Below, piece after piece: positions 1 through 6,787 of a stretch of DNA of 12,743 nt; within the stretch, counting starts at the first letter, position 1; every line of letters starts with the position of its first letter. The DNA is from an uncultured Ellagibacter sp. GTDB lineage: Bacteria; Actinomycetota; Coriobacteriia; Coriobacteriales; Eggerthellaceae. The translations under genes and the position numbers were made by a program. The notes beneath the pieces were generated by a model that made no database searches, was not told the DNA's origin, and saw nothing but the letters and a program-made list of their open reading frames with translations. The stretch spans positions 1 through 12,743 of the forward strand of contig CAKUKU010000025.1 in the NCBI GenBank assembly GCA_934663775.1, read 5' to 3'.

Positions 1-19
1 CTTTCTCGTCGAATATGCT

Positions 20-49
20 CGGCATTTTACCCTCATCACGCGGCATTTT
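20..49. repeat. Two direct repeats upstream of glf, 21 bp apart
   Basis: The 9-base word CGGCATTTT occurs at 20-28 and again at 41-49, an offset of exactly 21 bp, or two helical turns, which puts both copies on the same face of the DNA. They lie about 160 bases before glf and upstream of weak promoter-like sequence. Possible -10 boxes are TAGGAT at 81-86 and TAGAAT at 95-100, with no convincing -35. This could be an operator for the glycan genes, or the tail of control sequence for something outside the window. Only the repeat itself is seen; the role is inferred. Confidence 0.35.
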
Positions 50-137
50 TTGTCTCATTTGTATGTGATGGCGTATAGGGTAGGATGTTATCGGTAGAAT
101 ATCGAGGATACGGTTGCGGCCGCATGCGCAGCGTGCG

Positions 138-176
138 CCGATGCCTATCGGTCGGGCGCCGATTACTACCGCCCGA
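138..176 (+). other. Structured leader upstream of glf
   Basis: A perfect 7-bp stem, TCGGGCG (152-158) with CGCCCGA (170-176), encloses an 11-base loop. Next to it ATCGG (147-151) can pair with CCGAT at 138-142 or with CCGAT at 159-163, so two folds compete. No T-run follows, so it does not look like an intrinsic terminator. It would sit in the 5' untranslated region if transcription starts near 90-110. It matches no riboswitch class I recognise. Confidence 0.35.
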
Positions 177-209
177 AATCTTCATACGCGAACGAAAGGC
201 AAAGCTCAC

Positions 210-1427
210 ATGGGCGTTCAATACACGCAGTTCAACGAAGTCAACATCGATGAGGTCGACGCGGTCATCGTCGGCAGCGGGTTCGCCGGCGGCGTCGTGG
301 CGCGCGAGCTCGCGGAGCGCGGCGGCAAACGCGTGCTCATCATCGAGAAGCGCCCGCACATCGGCGGCAACATGTACGACGAGAAGGACGAGGCGGGCAT
401 CCTCGTGCACAAGTACGGCCCGCATATCTTCCATTCCAACGACAAGCGCGCCTTCGACTACGCGCGCCGCTTCTCCGGTTTTCTGGGGTATCAGCACCGC
501 GTTCTGGCCGATTGGTACGGAACCTACATGCCGGTGCCGTTCAACAAGAACTCGATGGAGATCGCGTTCGGCGAGGAGAAAGCTGCTCATTACATCGAGA
601 AGCTCATCGACACCTTCGGCGACGAGCGCAAGGTGACCATCAACGAGCTGCGCGAACAGGACGATCCCGAGCTTGCCGAGATCGCCGATTTCGTGTACAA
701 GAACGTGTTTCTGTACTACACGCAGAAGCAGTGGGGGCTCAAACCCGAGGAGGTCGACCCGTCGGTGACGGCGCGCGTGCCGGTGTTCATTTCGCGTGAC
801 AACCGTTACTTCCAGGACGCCTATCAGGGCATGCCCGTCTTCGGCTACACCAAGCTCTTCGAGGAGATGCTCGACCACGACAATATCCAGGTCTGCCTGA
901 ACACCGAGGCGGAAAGCGTGTTCGAACTCGAGTTCGAAAGCGACGCTGAGGACGCGCCGCTTTCCGCGATCAAGCTCCGCGGCAAGAAGTTCGAGGGCCC
1001 CATCGTCTACACCGGCCCGCTCGACGAGCTTTTCCTCGCGCGTTTCGGGCGTCTGCCGTATCGCAGCCTCGACTTCGTATACGAAACCTTCGACAAAGAG
1101 CATGTCCTGCCGTGCGGCACGGTGAACTTCACGGTCACTGAGGACTACACGCGCATCACGGAGTTCAAGTACCTGACCGGCCAAAAGTCGGACAAGACCA
1201 CCATCATGAAGGAGTACTCGCGCGCCTACGAGGACCCCGCGACGCAGACCCCATACTACGCCATCCTCTCCGACGAGAACCGCGCGCACTACGAGCGCTA
1301 TCGCGCGCTGACCGCTAAGCTTCCTAACTTCTATCCGCTCGGGCGCTTGGCCGAGTACCGCTACTACAATATGGACAAGATCATCAGCCTCGCGCTCGAG
1401 CTTTCCGACAAGCTGGTTGAGGAGTAG
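210..1427 (+). CDS. glf: UDP-galactopyranose mutase
   Basis: This flavoenzyme converts UDP-galactopyranose to UDP-galactofuranose in the cytoplasm, the donor for galactofuranose in surface glycans. The 405-residue protein is about the usual length (roughly 370-400). Residues 18-28 carry the FAD dinucleotide-binding motif (VIVGSGFAGG), and 50-54 the HIGGN motif. YTQKQWG (170-176) holds the active-site Trp. R189 (TARVPV) and R315 (YTRITEF) are in the places of the two substrate-phosphate arginines of the Klebsiella enzyme (R174, R280), and the spacing from the Trp to R189 matches exactly. QGMPVFGYT (206-214) and the C-terminal YRYYNMD (383-389) are also family signatures. I chose the ATG at 210 because it begins just before the FAD fold and has AAAGG about 10 bases upstream. 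An in-frame ATG at 114 would add 32 residues unlike the family. The glycosyltransferase follows 5 bases after the stop. Family assignment is very secure. Confidence 0.96.
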   Translation: MGVQYTQFNEVNIDEVDAVIVGSGFAGGVVARELAERGGKRVLIIEKRPHIGGNMYDEKDEAGILVHKYGPHIFHSNDKRAFDYARRFSGFLGYQHRVLADWYGTYMPVPFNKNSMEIAFGEEKAAHYIEKLIDTFGDERKVTINELREQDDPELAEIADFVYKNVFLYYTQKQWGLKPEEVDPSVTARVPVFISRDNRYFQDAYQGMPVFGYTKLFEEMLDHDNIQVCLNTEAESVFELEFESDAEDAPLSAIKLRGKKFEGPIVYTGPLDELFLARFGRLPYRSLDFVYETFDKEHVLPCGTVNFTVTEDYTRITEFKYLTGQKSDKTTIMKEYSRAYEDPATQTPYYAILSDENRAHYERYRALTAKLPNFYPLGRLAEYRYYNMDKIISLALELSDKLVEE

Positions 1428-1432
1428 CTTTC

Positions 1433-2455
1433 ATGAAGACCATCTCGTTCGCGGTGCCGTGCTACAACTCCGCCGCCTACATGGACAAATGCATCGAGTC
1501 GCTTTTGGCCTGCGGTGACGACGTCGAGATCATCATCGTCGACGACGGCTCGACCAAAGACGACACGCCCCAGAAGGCCGACGCCTGGCAGGAGGCCCAC
1601 CCGGGCATCATCCGTGCCATCCATCAGGAAAACGGGGGCCACGGTGCTGCCGTGAACACCGGTCTCGCTGCTGCCGAAGGCCTGTACTTCAAGGTCGTCG
1701 ACTCCGACGACTGGCTCGATGAGAACGCGATGCGCCAGGTCATGGCCTATCTTCGCTCGCAGCTTGACCGGGATCATGCAACCGACCTCGTCATCGGCAA
1801 TTACGTCTACGAGAAGGTGCACGAGGGCACGCGCACGGTGATGGGCTACTTCAACGTGTTCCCGACCGACGCGGAGTTCGGCTGGAAGGACGTGAAGCAT
1901 TTCCGCCAGAGCCAGTACCTGCTCATGCATTCGGCCATCTATCGCACCGAGCTTCTTCGCGAAACCGGCCTGAAGCTTCCCGAGCACTGCTTCTACGTTG
2001 ACAACATCTTCGTGTACGTGCCGTTGCCGTTCGTCGACACCATGCGTTACCTCGACGTGGACATGTACCGTTACTTCATCGGGCGCGAGGATCAAAGCGT
2101 GAACGAGAGCGTCATGATGAGCCGCATCGACCAGCAACTTCGCATCACGCGCTTCATGATCGACGCGGTGCAGCTGCCCGACGATGTCGTGGAGCCGAAG
2201 CTTCGCCGCTATATGTTGAACTACCTGTCCATGATGATGTGCATCTGCTCGATCTTCTGCCGCATGATCGGAACGCTTGAGGCAGACGAGAAACGCCATG
2301 CCATTTGGGAATACTTGAAGGAGCACAACCCCGGCGCCTACTGGCACGTTCGTCGTAGCGCGCTCAACGTCGGCACGAACCTGCCTGGCGGGGTGGGGCG
2401 CAGCCTCGGCATCTCGGGCTACCACATCGCGCAGAAGATCTTCAAGTTCAACTAG
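1433..2455 (+). CDS. Family 2 glycosyltransferase (GT-A fold)
   Basis: This 340-residue protein transfers a sugar from a nucleotide donor to a surface-glycan acceptor on the inner face of the membrane. The N-terminal GT-A domain is plain: SFAVPCYNSA (5-14), IIIVDDGST (33-41), ENGGHGAAVNTGL (66-78) and the metal-binding DSDDW (90-94). YVDN (188-191) lies where GT2 enzymes usually have their catalytic acid cluster. There is no clear transmembrane segment, but residues about 262-280 are hydrophobic (methionine and cysteine rich) and may help membrane association. It is translationally coupled to glf: its ribosome-binding site GAGGAG (1419-1424) lies inside the last glf codons. The pairing suggests a galactofuranosyltransferase, but donor and acceptor cannot be read from the sequence, and glucosyl or galactosyl transfer is equally possible. 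Confidence 0.9.
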   Translation: MKTISFAVPCYNSAAYMDKCIESLLACGDDVEIIIVDDGSTKDDTPQKADAWQEAHPGIIRAIHQENGGHGAAVNTGLAAAEGLYFKVVDSDDWLDENAMRQVMAYLRSQLDRDHATDLVIGNYVYEKVHEGTRTVMGYFNVFPTDAEFGWKDVKHFRQSQYLLMHSAIYRTELLRETGLKLPEHCFYVDNIFVYVPLPFVDTMRYLDVDMYRYFIGREDQSVNESVMMSRIDQQLRITRFMIDAVQLPDDVVEPKLRRYMLNYLSMMMCICSIFCRMIGTLEADEKRHAIWEYLKEHNPGAYWHVRRSALNVGTNLPGGVGRSLGISGYHIAQKIFKFN

Positions 2456-2478
2456 TGCTGCCCTATTCGCATGCCCGC

Positions 2479-2502
2479 GAAAGCCGCCTTCAGGCGGCTT
2501 TC
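2479..2502 (+). terminator. Intrinsic terminator after the glycosyltransferase
   Basis: A perfect 10-bp stem, GAAAGCCGCC (2479-2488) with GGCGGCTTTC (2493-2502), closes a 4-base TTCA loop 23 bases after the glycosyltransferase stop. The T-tract is short (TTTCCTC), so strength is uncertain, but position and perfection fit the end of the glf operon. Confidence 0.8.
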
Positions 2503-2559
2503 CTCGTGGATGGGCCTCGTGATGATTTTGCGCTTCCTTGTTCATTTCTTTACGGCATC

Positions 2560-2588
2560 TTGATAATCTTGAACGCTTCTTCTATGCT
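2560..2588 (+). promoter_or_regulatory. Promoter for the fusion gene (upstream candidate)
   Basis: TTGATA (2560-2565) and TATGCT (2583-2588) are separated by exactly 17 bases, a good match to a sigma70-type promoter. It sits in an AT-rich island between the glf-operon terminator and the long fusion gene. A second overlapping candidate follows just downstream. Confidence 0.6.
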
Positions 2589-2615
2589 TACAACGAATGA
2601 ATAGGTATAGATAAT
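2588..2615 (+). promoter_or_regulatory. Promoter for the fusion gene (downstream candidate)
   Basis: TTACAA (2588-2593) and GATAAT (2610-2615) are 16 bases apart. The start of transcription would fall near 2622, which would place the leader hairpin at the very 5' end of the message. It overlaps the TATGCT box of the upstream candidate, so the two may be tandem or only one may work. Confidence 0.5.
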
Positions 2616-2624
2616 TGCTATCTT

Positions 2625-2656
2625 GCGCAGGTACCTTACCGGCCCCTGCGCGTTTT
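2625..2656 (+). promoter_or_regulatory. Leader hairpin followed by TTTT, before the fusion gene
   Basis: GCGCAGG (2625-2631) pairs perfectly with CCTGCGC (2645-2651) around a 13-base loop, and GTTTTGCTG follows. It lies between the promoter and the ribosome-binding site at 2671-2676. It could be an attenuator, a 5' stabilising hairpin, or a protein target. The T-run is only four long, so termination would be weak. Confidence 0.45.
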
Positions 2657-2684
2657 GCTGTTTGCAACCTGGAAGGATGCGCCC

Positions 2685-5369
2685 ATGCTCTCCCGTTCGG
2701 AATTCGACGTGGTGCTCGCTTTGAAGGAGAACCCCGGAACCACCCAGCGCGCGATCGCCTCTGAGCGCGACATGTCGCTCGGCACGGTGAACGCCGTCAT
2801 GAAATCCCTCGTCGGGCGGGGACTTGTTGCTCGTGGCAAGCTCACGGTGGAAGGCGAGGACGCTTTGGCGCCTTACAAGGTGCGCAACGCCGTCATCATG
2901 GCGGCGGGGCTTTCATCGCGCATGGCGCCGCTTTCCTACGAGCGCCCGAAAGGCGTGCTCAAGGTGCGTGGGGAAGTGCTCATCGAGCGGCAGATCAGCC
3001 AGCTCAAGGAAGCGGGGATCGACGACATCACGGTCGTCGTCGGCTTCAAGAAAGAGGAGTTCTTCTATCTGGAAGACCGTTTCGGCGTGAAGATCGTCGT
3101 CAACACCGACTATATCTCGCGCAACAACCATGCGACGTTGTTTCAGGTGCGAAACATTATCGGCAACACCTACATTTGCTCGTCGGATGACTACTTCATG
3201 CACAACCCCTTCGAGCGCTACGTCTACGATTCCTATTATGCCGCGGTGTTCGAAGAGGGCGACACCGACGAGTACTGCCTTGAGACCCAGGGCCGCGATA
3301 TGCGGATCACAGGCGCGCACCCCGGCGGGTCCCATTCGTGGGTTATCATGGGCCATGCCTACTGGACGCGCGACTTCACCTGCGATTTCATGCGCTTTTT
3401 GGCCGAAGAGTACAATCTTGGCGAAACGCGCGGAAAGCTGTGGGACGACATCTTCTTAGATCACACCGACGAGCTTCGCATGTACATGCGGCCCTACGAC
3501 GCGGGCGAGATCCGCGAATTCGACTCCCTCTATCAGGTGCAGGATTTCGACCCGCTGTTCATCGAGAACGTCGCGTCCGACGTGCTCGACAACATCTGCG
3601 CGACGCTCGATTGCGCGCGCGCCGACATCGCGGGGGTAAACCCCATAAAGAAGGGCCTCACGAACCTGTCGTTCTACTTCGAATGCAAGGGGCGCGCGTT
3701 CGTCTACCGCCATCCGGGCGCCGGCACCGACGAGATCATCAACCGCCAAGCGGAGACCTATGCGCTCAAAGTGGCATCTGAACTGGGGCTTGACTCCTCG
3801 TTCATCTACGAGGACCCCGAGCGCGGCTGGAAGATCTCGCGTTTCGTGCCCGATTGCACGCCGTTCGACTACGCCGACGAAGGCCAAGTCGCCCGTGCGC
3901 TCGGGCTCGTGCGCCGCCTGCACGAAAGCGGCGCACAGTCGCCGTGGAGCTTCGACTTCTTCGACGAGGCGACCAAGGTCGAGGGTCTGCTTGCAAGCGA
4001 GGGCTGGTCGTTTCCTTCCGACTTCTCCGAGATTAAGGCGAAGATCGAGCGACTCGTCCCCCTCATGCGCGCGGGTGCGGGTGCGCCTGTTTTGTGCCAC
4101 AACGATTTTTATGGGCCGAACATCCTCGTGCATGGCGACGAGATGTGCCTCATCGATTGGGAATACGCCGCGATGGGCGACTACGGCTGCGACTTCGGCA
4201 ACTTCGTCGCGCAGGGGTCGGGCTTCGACGTTGCGCGCGCAAAGGAGGCGATTCCTCTGTACTTCGGGCGCGAAGGCACGCGTGATGAGGTGTTTCACCT
4301 GATCGCATGCACGGCGATCGTTGGGTGGTACTGGTATGTGTGGGCGATGCACCGCGAATCGAAGAGCGCGCCGGTGGGAGAGTGGCTCTACGTGTGGTAT
4401 CGCTCGGCGAAGGACTACGCCGACGCCGCGCTCGCGATGGCCGAGGAAGTCGGCATGTCCGCATCGGGCGCGGGCGCGCTCGCGCACGACGAGTTCGTCG
4501 CTCTTGCCCAGGCTGAGGCGAAGACGCGCCATACCGCGCACCCCGAGTCGATCGATCCCGCCGCGCACGATGCGGCATGCGCCCGATTACGCGAGCGGGG
4601 TCTGCTTGCGGGGGATGCGCCCACGCCGCGGGGCCTTGCTGCACTCGAGCCTTATCGCGCGCGCCGCGCCGTGCTTTTGGCAGCAGGCTTCGGCAGCAGG
4701 CTTCTCCCTGTCACCGTGAACACTCCCAAGCCGCTTGCTCGCGTCCATGGGGTGCGTATCATTGACCGCCTGATCGACGCGGTCATGGCGGCCGGCATTG
4801 ACGAGATCTACATCGTGCGCGGATATCTTGCCGAGGAGTTCGATCAGCTTCTGCATAAGTACCCCAATCTCCGTTTCATCGACAACCCGCTTTACGGCGA
4901 GACGAACAACATCTCGTCGGCGGTGGCCGCCTGCGAGCACTTCGAACGCGCCTACGTGTTCGAGAGCGATTTGTTCCTGACGAATCCAGCGCTTGTGAGC
5001 AAGTATCAATTTCAGTCGAACTACCTGGGCTTTCCTGTCGAGAAGACCGACGACTGGTGTTTCGATGCGAACGGGGATGGCGTTATCGAAAACCTGGCGA
5101 AGGGCAAAGATGCCCCTTGCTGGCAGATGGTCGGGCTTTCCTTCTGGACGGCCGCCGATGGCGCGCGGCTTGCCCGCGACATCCCCGAGGTGTTCGAGCG
5201 CGAGGACGCGAAGCAGATTTTCTGGGATGATGTGGCCATCGTACGGTGCGCGGGCGATTACGCCGTTCACGTGCGCGAATGCAGCCCCGACGACATCTTG
5301 GAGATAGACGACTTCGACGATTTGCAGCGCGTCGACCCCTCCTATATCGTGCGTCATAAAGGCGCCTAG
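2685..5369 (+). CDS. Fusion: wHTH / LicC-like cytidylyltransferase / LicA-like choline kinase / second nucleotidyltransferase
   Basis: The predicted 894-residue protein joins enzymes that are usually separate. Residues 1-64 are a MarR-like winged helix. Residues 66-290 are a LicC-like nucleotidyltransferase: AAGLSSRMAPLSYERPKG (73-90), LIERQ (99-103), RNNHATL (146-152), metal site SSDDYF (166-171) and KLWDDIF (251-257). Residues about 291-590 are a LicA/choline-kinase (APH-fold) domain: CHNDFYGPN (471-479) with catalytic D474, and LIDWEYAAMGDYG (489-501) with metal D491. Residues about 599-657 are a worn-down winged helix. Residues 659-890 are a second nucleotidyltransferase: AAGFGSRLLPVTVNTPKPL (666-684), ETNNISS (739-745), ESDLFL (760-765), IFWDDV (845-850). 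The likely output is an activated head group such as CDP-choline for a surface glycan. Choline is inferred from LicA/LicC likeness, and ethanolamine or another alcohol is possible. I chose ATG 2685 because GGAAGG lies 8 bases upstream; a TTG at 2655 in the same frame is less likely. The gene stands alone behind its own promoter. Confidence 0.88.
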   Translation: MLSRSEFDVVLALKENPGTTQRAIASERDMSLGTVNAVMKSLVGRGLVARGKLTVEGEDALAPYKVRNAVIMAAGLSSRMAPLSYERPKGVLKVRGEVLIERQISQLKEAGIDDITVVVGFKKEEFFYLEDRFGVKIVVNTDYISRNNHATLFQVRNIIGNTYICSSDDYFMHNPFERYVYDSYYAAVFEEGDTDEYCLETQGRDMRITGAHPGGSHSWVIMGHAYWTRDFTCDFMRFLAEEYNLGETRGKLWDDIFLDHTDELRMYMRPYDAGEIREFDSLYQVQDFDPLFIENVASDVLDNICATLDCARADIAGVNPIKKGLTNLSFYFECKGRAFVYRHPGAGTDEIINRQAETYALKVASELGLDSSFIYEDPERGWKISRFVPDCTPFDYADEGQVARALGLVRRLHESGAQSPWSFDFFDEATKVEGLLASEGWSFPSDFSEIKAKIERLVPLMRAGAGAPVLCHNDFYGPNILVHGDEMCLIDWEYAAMGDYGCDFGNFVAQGSGFDVARAKEAIPLYFGREGTRDEVFHLIACTAIVGWYWYVWAMHRESKSAPVGEWLYVWYRSAKDYADAALAMAEEVGMSASGAGALAHDEFVALAQAEAKTRHTAHPESIDPAAHDAACARLRERGLLAGDAPTPRGLAALEPYRARRAVLLAAGFGSRLLPVTVNTPKPLARVHGVRIIDRLIDAVMAAGIDEIYIVRGYLAEEFDQLLHKYPNLRFIDNPLYGETNNISSAVAACEHFERAYVFESDLFLTNPALVSKYQFQSNYLGFPVEKTDDWCFDANGDGVIENLAKGKDAPCWQMVGLSFWTAADGARLARDIPEVFEREDAKQIFWDDVAIVRCAGDYAVHVRECSPDDILEIDDFDDLQRVDPSYIVRHKGA

Positions 5370-5373
5370 CGAC

Positions 5374-5402
5374 TATAACCGAGGGGCATGATCGCTCGAT
5401 CA
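5374..5402 (+). promoter_or_regulatory. -10-like box and palindrome after the fusion gene
   Basis: TATAAC (5374-5379) begins 5 bases after the fusion-gene stop and is followed by TGATCG-CT-CGATCA (5389-5402), a perfect 6-bp inverted repeat with a 2-base centre. That is the usual size of a dimeric regulator site and would lie near the transcription start. No good -35 is visible at 16-18 bases upstream, so the promoter may be weak, activated, or absent. Confidence 0.35.
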
Positions 5403-5492
5403 GCCATCGCCGAGGAGTCTATGACTTCGGAAACGGTGTATCTGGAGGGCAGCCGCAGCCAGCAAGGCGTAGATTCGGGAAAGAGGGCGCGC

Positions 5493-5693
5493 ATGGCCAC
5501 CATCGATGTCGACAAGCTCCGCGACTACATGACTGACTACTTCGGCACCGCAATGTTCAACGGTTTCCCTGCGGCTGTTCTCGACCTCTCCGACATCGAG
5601 CGCATGAGCGGTCACGAGCTTTGCCAAAAGGCGGAATCCCTCGGTATCGACCTTCGCAATTTTGAAATTGGGTTGCTGAACCCGCTCGAATGA
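5493..5693 (+). CDS. Small conserved-looking protein of unknown function
   Basis: I do not recognise a named family. The 66-residue product (starting MATIDVDKLRDYM) is acidic, has no signal peptide or membrane segment, and reads as a compact soluble domain. It has an IDVDKLRDYMTDYFG helix, a GFPAAVLDLSDIERM stretch, and a C-terminal helix ending in LGIDLRNFEIG. I chose the ATG at 5493 because GAGGG (5483-5487) lies 5 bases before it and the folded-looking part begins there. An ATG at 5421 with GAGGAG (5412-5417, only 3 bases away) would give 90 residues, adding a polar, serine- and arginine-rich stretch. It is followed after 32 bases by the DUF3006-type gene, so it probably belongs to the same operon as coaX and dinB. 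Confidence 0.62.
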   Translation: MATIDVDKLRDYMTDYFGTAMFNGFPAAVLDLSDIERMSGHELCQKAESLGIDLRNFEIGLLNPLE

Positions 5694-5725
5694 TCGGCTG
5701 GGTTCTTTAAATGGGAAGGGGAGGC

Positions 5726-5950
5726 GTGGACGACGCGATTTACGTCATCGACCGCATTGAGGAGGGCATTGCCGTCCTCGTGTGCGATTCGGGCGAGAAG
5801 ACGGAAGTCCCTCTTTCGGGCCTACCTTCAGGTGCGCACGAGGGTTCGTGCCTGCGTCCCTGCGAGCGCGGGTTCGCCCTCGATGAAGGGGAGGAAGCTG
5901 CGCGCACGCGCCGAATCGAGCAGAAACTCAACGCGCTCTTCGTGGATTAG
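5726..5950 (+). CDS. DUF3006-type small protein
   Basis: The product is 74 residues if it starts at the GTG at 5726 (MDDAIYVIDRIEEG), or 79 from the ATG at 5711. The sequence follows the DUF3006 pattern: AIYVIDRIEEGIAVLVCD, then VPLSGLPSGAHEGSCL, then a basic/acidic C-terminal helix (ARTRRIEQKLNALFVD). The family is a small beta-rich domain of unknown function, often next to secreted or metallo-hydrolase genes; no such partner is seen here. GTG 5726 is preferred because AAGGGG (5716-5721) lies 4 bases before it, while ATG 5711 has no ribosome-binding site. It contains two cysteines close together (SCLRPC). coaX follows after 18 bases, suggesting co-transcription. Confidence 0.78.
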   Translation: MDDAIYVIDRIEEGIAVLVCDSGEKTEVPLSGLPSGAHEGSCLRPCERGFALDEGEEAARTRRIEQKLNALFVD

Positions 5951-5968
5951 AAAAGGGGTTGTCGCATC

Positions 5969-6781
5969 ATGGTACAACGGGAAAGGTCGCTGGATCGCTT
6001 CTCACTCGCCGTCGACGTGGGGAACACCTTCACGCGCTTCGGGGTCTTCGACGGCGAGGAGCTCGCGCACACTTGGTGCGCGACGACGCTCCCCGTGCTC
6101 ACCGCCGACGAGGCGCACGCTATGCTGCGCGAGTTCTTCGAGATTCGCGGCATCGCTCGCGGCCACCGCGATGGCGAGATTTCCCATGCCATCGTGTCGT
6201 CGGTCGTGCCCTCGCTCACCGACGTCTGGGTGCGCGCCGCGCGTGCAGTCGTCGGGTGCCGCCCGCTCGTGGTGGGGCCGGGGCTTAAGACCGGGCTTCG
6301 CATGCGCTTCGACGACCCGGGCGAGGTCGGGTCCGATCGCATTGCCGACATGGTCGCCGCCAAGGAGCTGTTCGGCTATCCGCTCATCGTCATCGACTTC
6401 GGCACGACCACGAACTTCGAGGTGCTCGACCGCGACGGCTCGTTTTCGGGGGGAATCATCGCTCCCGGCCTGCGCCTTTCCCTGCAGGCGCTCTCGTCTG
6501 CCGCGGCAAAGCTTTCCATGGTGGAGCTTGCCGCTCCCGCGTCGACCGTGGGTCGCAACACTCGCGCCGCCGTGCAGTCGGGCGCGGTCTTAGGCGAGGT
6601 CGCGCGCATCGACGGGCTCATCGACATGATCTGGGAGGAGCTCGGCTACGTTGGCGACGTCGTCATGTCGGGAAGCGATGCGGGCGCGCTTTCGGCTTTG
6701 TGCCGCCATGAGGTTACGGTGGAGCCCGATTTGACCCTTCTCGGCCTCGGCCTGCTCGAGCGGGCTAATCGCCGCAGGTAG
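5969..6781 (+). CDS. coaX: Type III pantothenate kinase
   Basis: CoaX phosphorylates pantothenate with ATP, the first committed step of coenzyme A synthesis, in the cytoplasm. The 270-residue protein has the ASKHA-fold motifs in order: DVGNTFTRFGVFDG (16-29) with the catalytic/phosphate-binding Asp, GSDRIADMVAA (121-131), VIDFGTTTNFEVLD (141-154), GGIIAPGL (161-168) and GRNT (195-198). The late motif reads MSGSDA (233-238), where the family more often has a TGG-like loop; this is a small variation and not a sign of loss. Length is slightly above the usual 255-260 because of about ten extra N-terminal residues. AGGGG lies 10 bases before the ATG. dinB starts 6 bases after the stop, so the two are almost certainly co-transcribed. 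Confidence 0.95.
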   Translation: MVQRERSLDRFSLAVDVGNTFTRFGVFDGEELAHTWCATTLPVLTADEAHAMLREFFEIRGIARGHRDGEISHAIVSSVVPSLTDVWVRAARAVVGCRPLVVGPGLKTGLRMRFDDPGEVGSDRIADMVAAKELFGYPLIVIDFGTTTNFEVLDRDGSFSGGIIAPGLRLSLQALSSAAAKLSMVELAAPASTVGRNTRAAVQSGAVLGEVARIDGLIDMIWEELGYVGDVVMSGSDAGALSALCRHEVTVEPDLTLLGLGLLERANRRR

Positions 6782-6787
6782 GTATCG

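Noticed and set aside
36..1289. 417-codon open frame on the minus strand across glf
   Set aside because: It is a shadow of the high-GC glf codons; the translation is rich in Val, Leu, Arg and His with no domain, while the plus strand encodes a clear enzyme.
1364..2545. 393-codon minus-strand frame across the glycosyltransferase
   Set aside because: The same G/C-third-position artefact; it also runs through the terminator hairpin and has a low-complexity HVH/RAV-rich translation.
3456..4568. 370-codon minus-strand frame inside the fusion gene
   Set aside because: It is antisense to the kinase domain, whose motifs are intact on the plus strand; there is no ribosome-binding site or domain.
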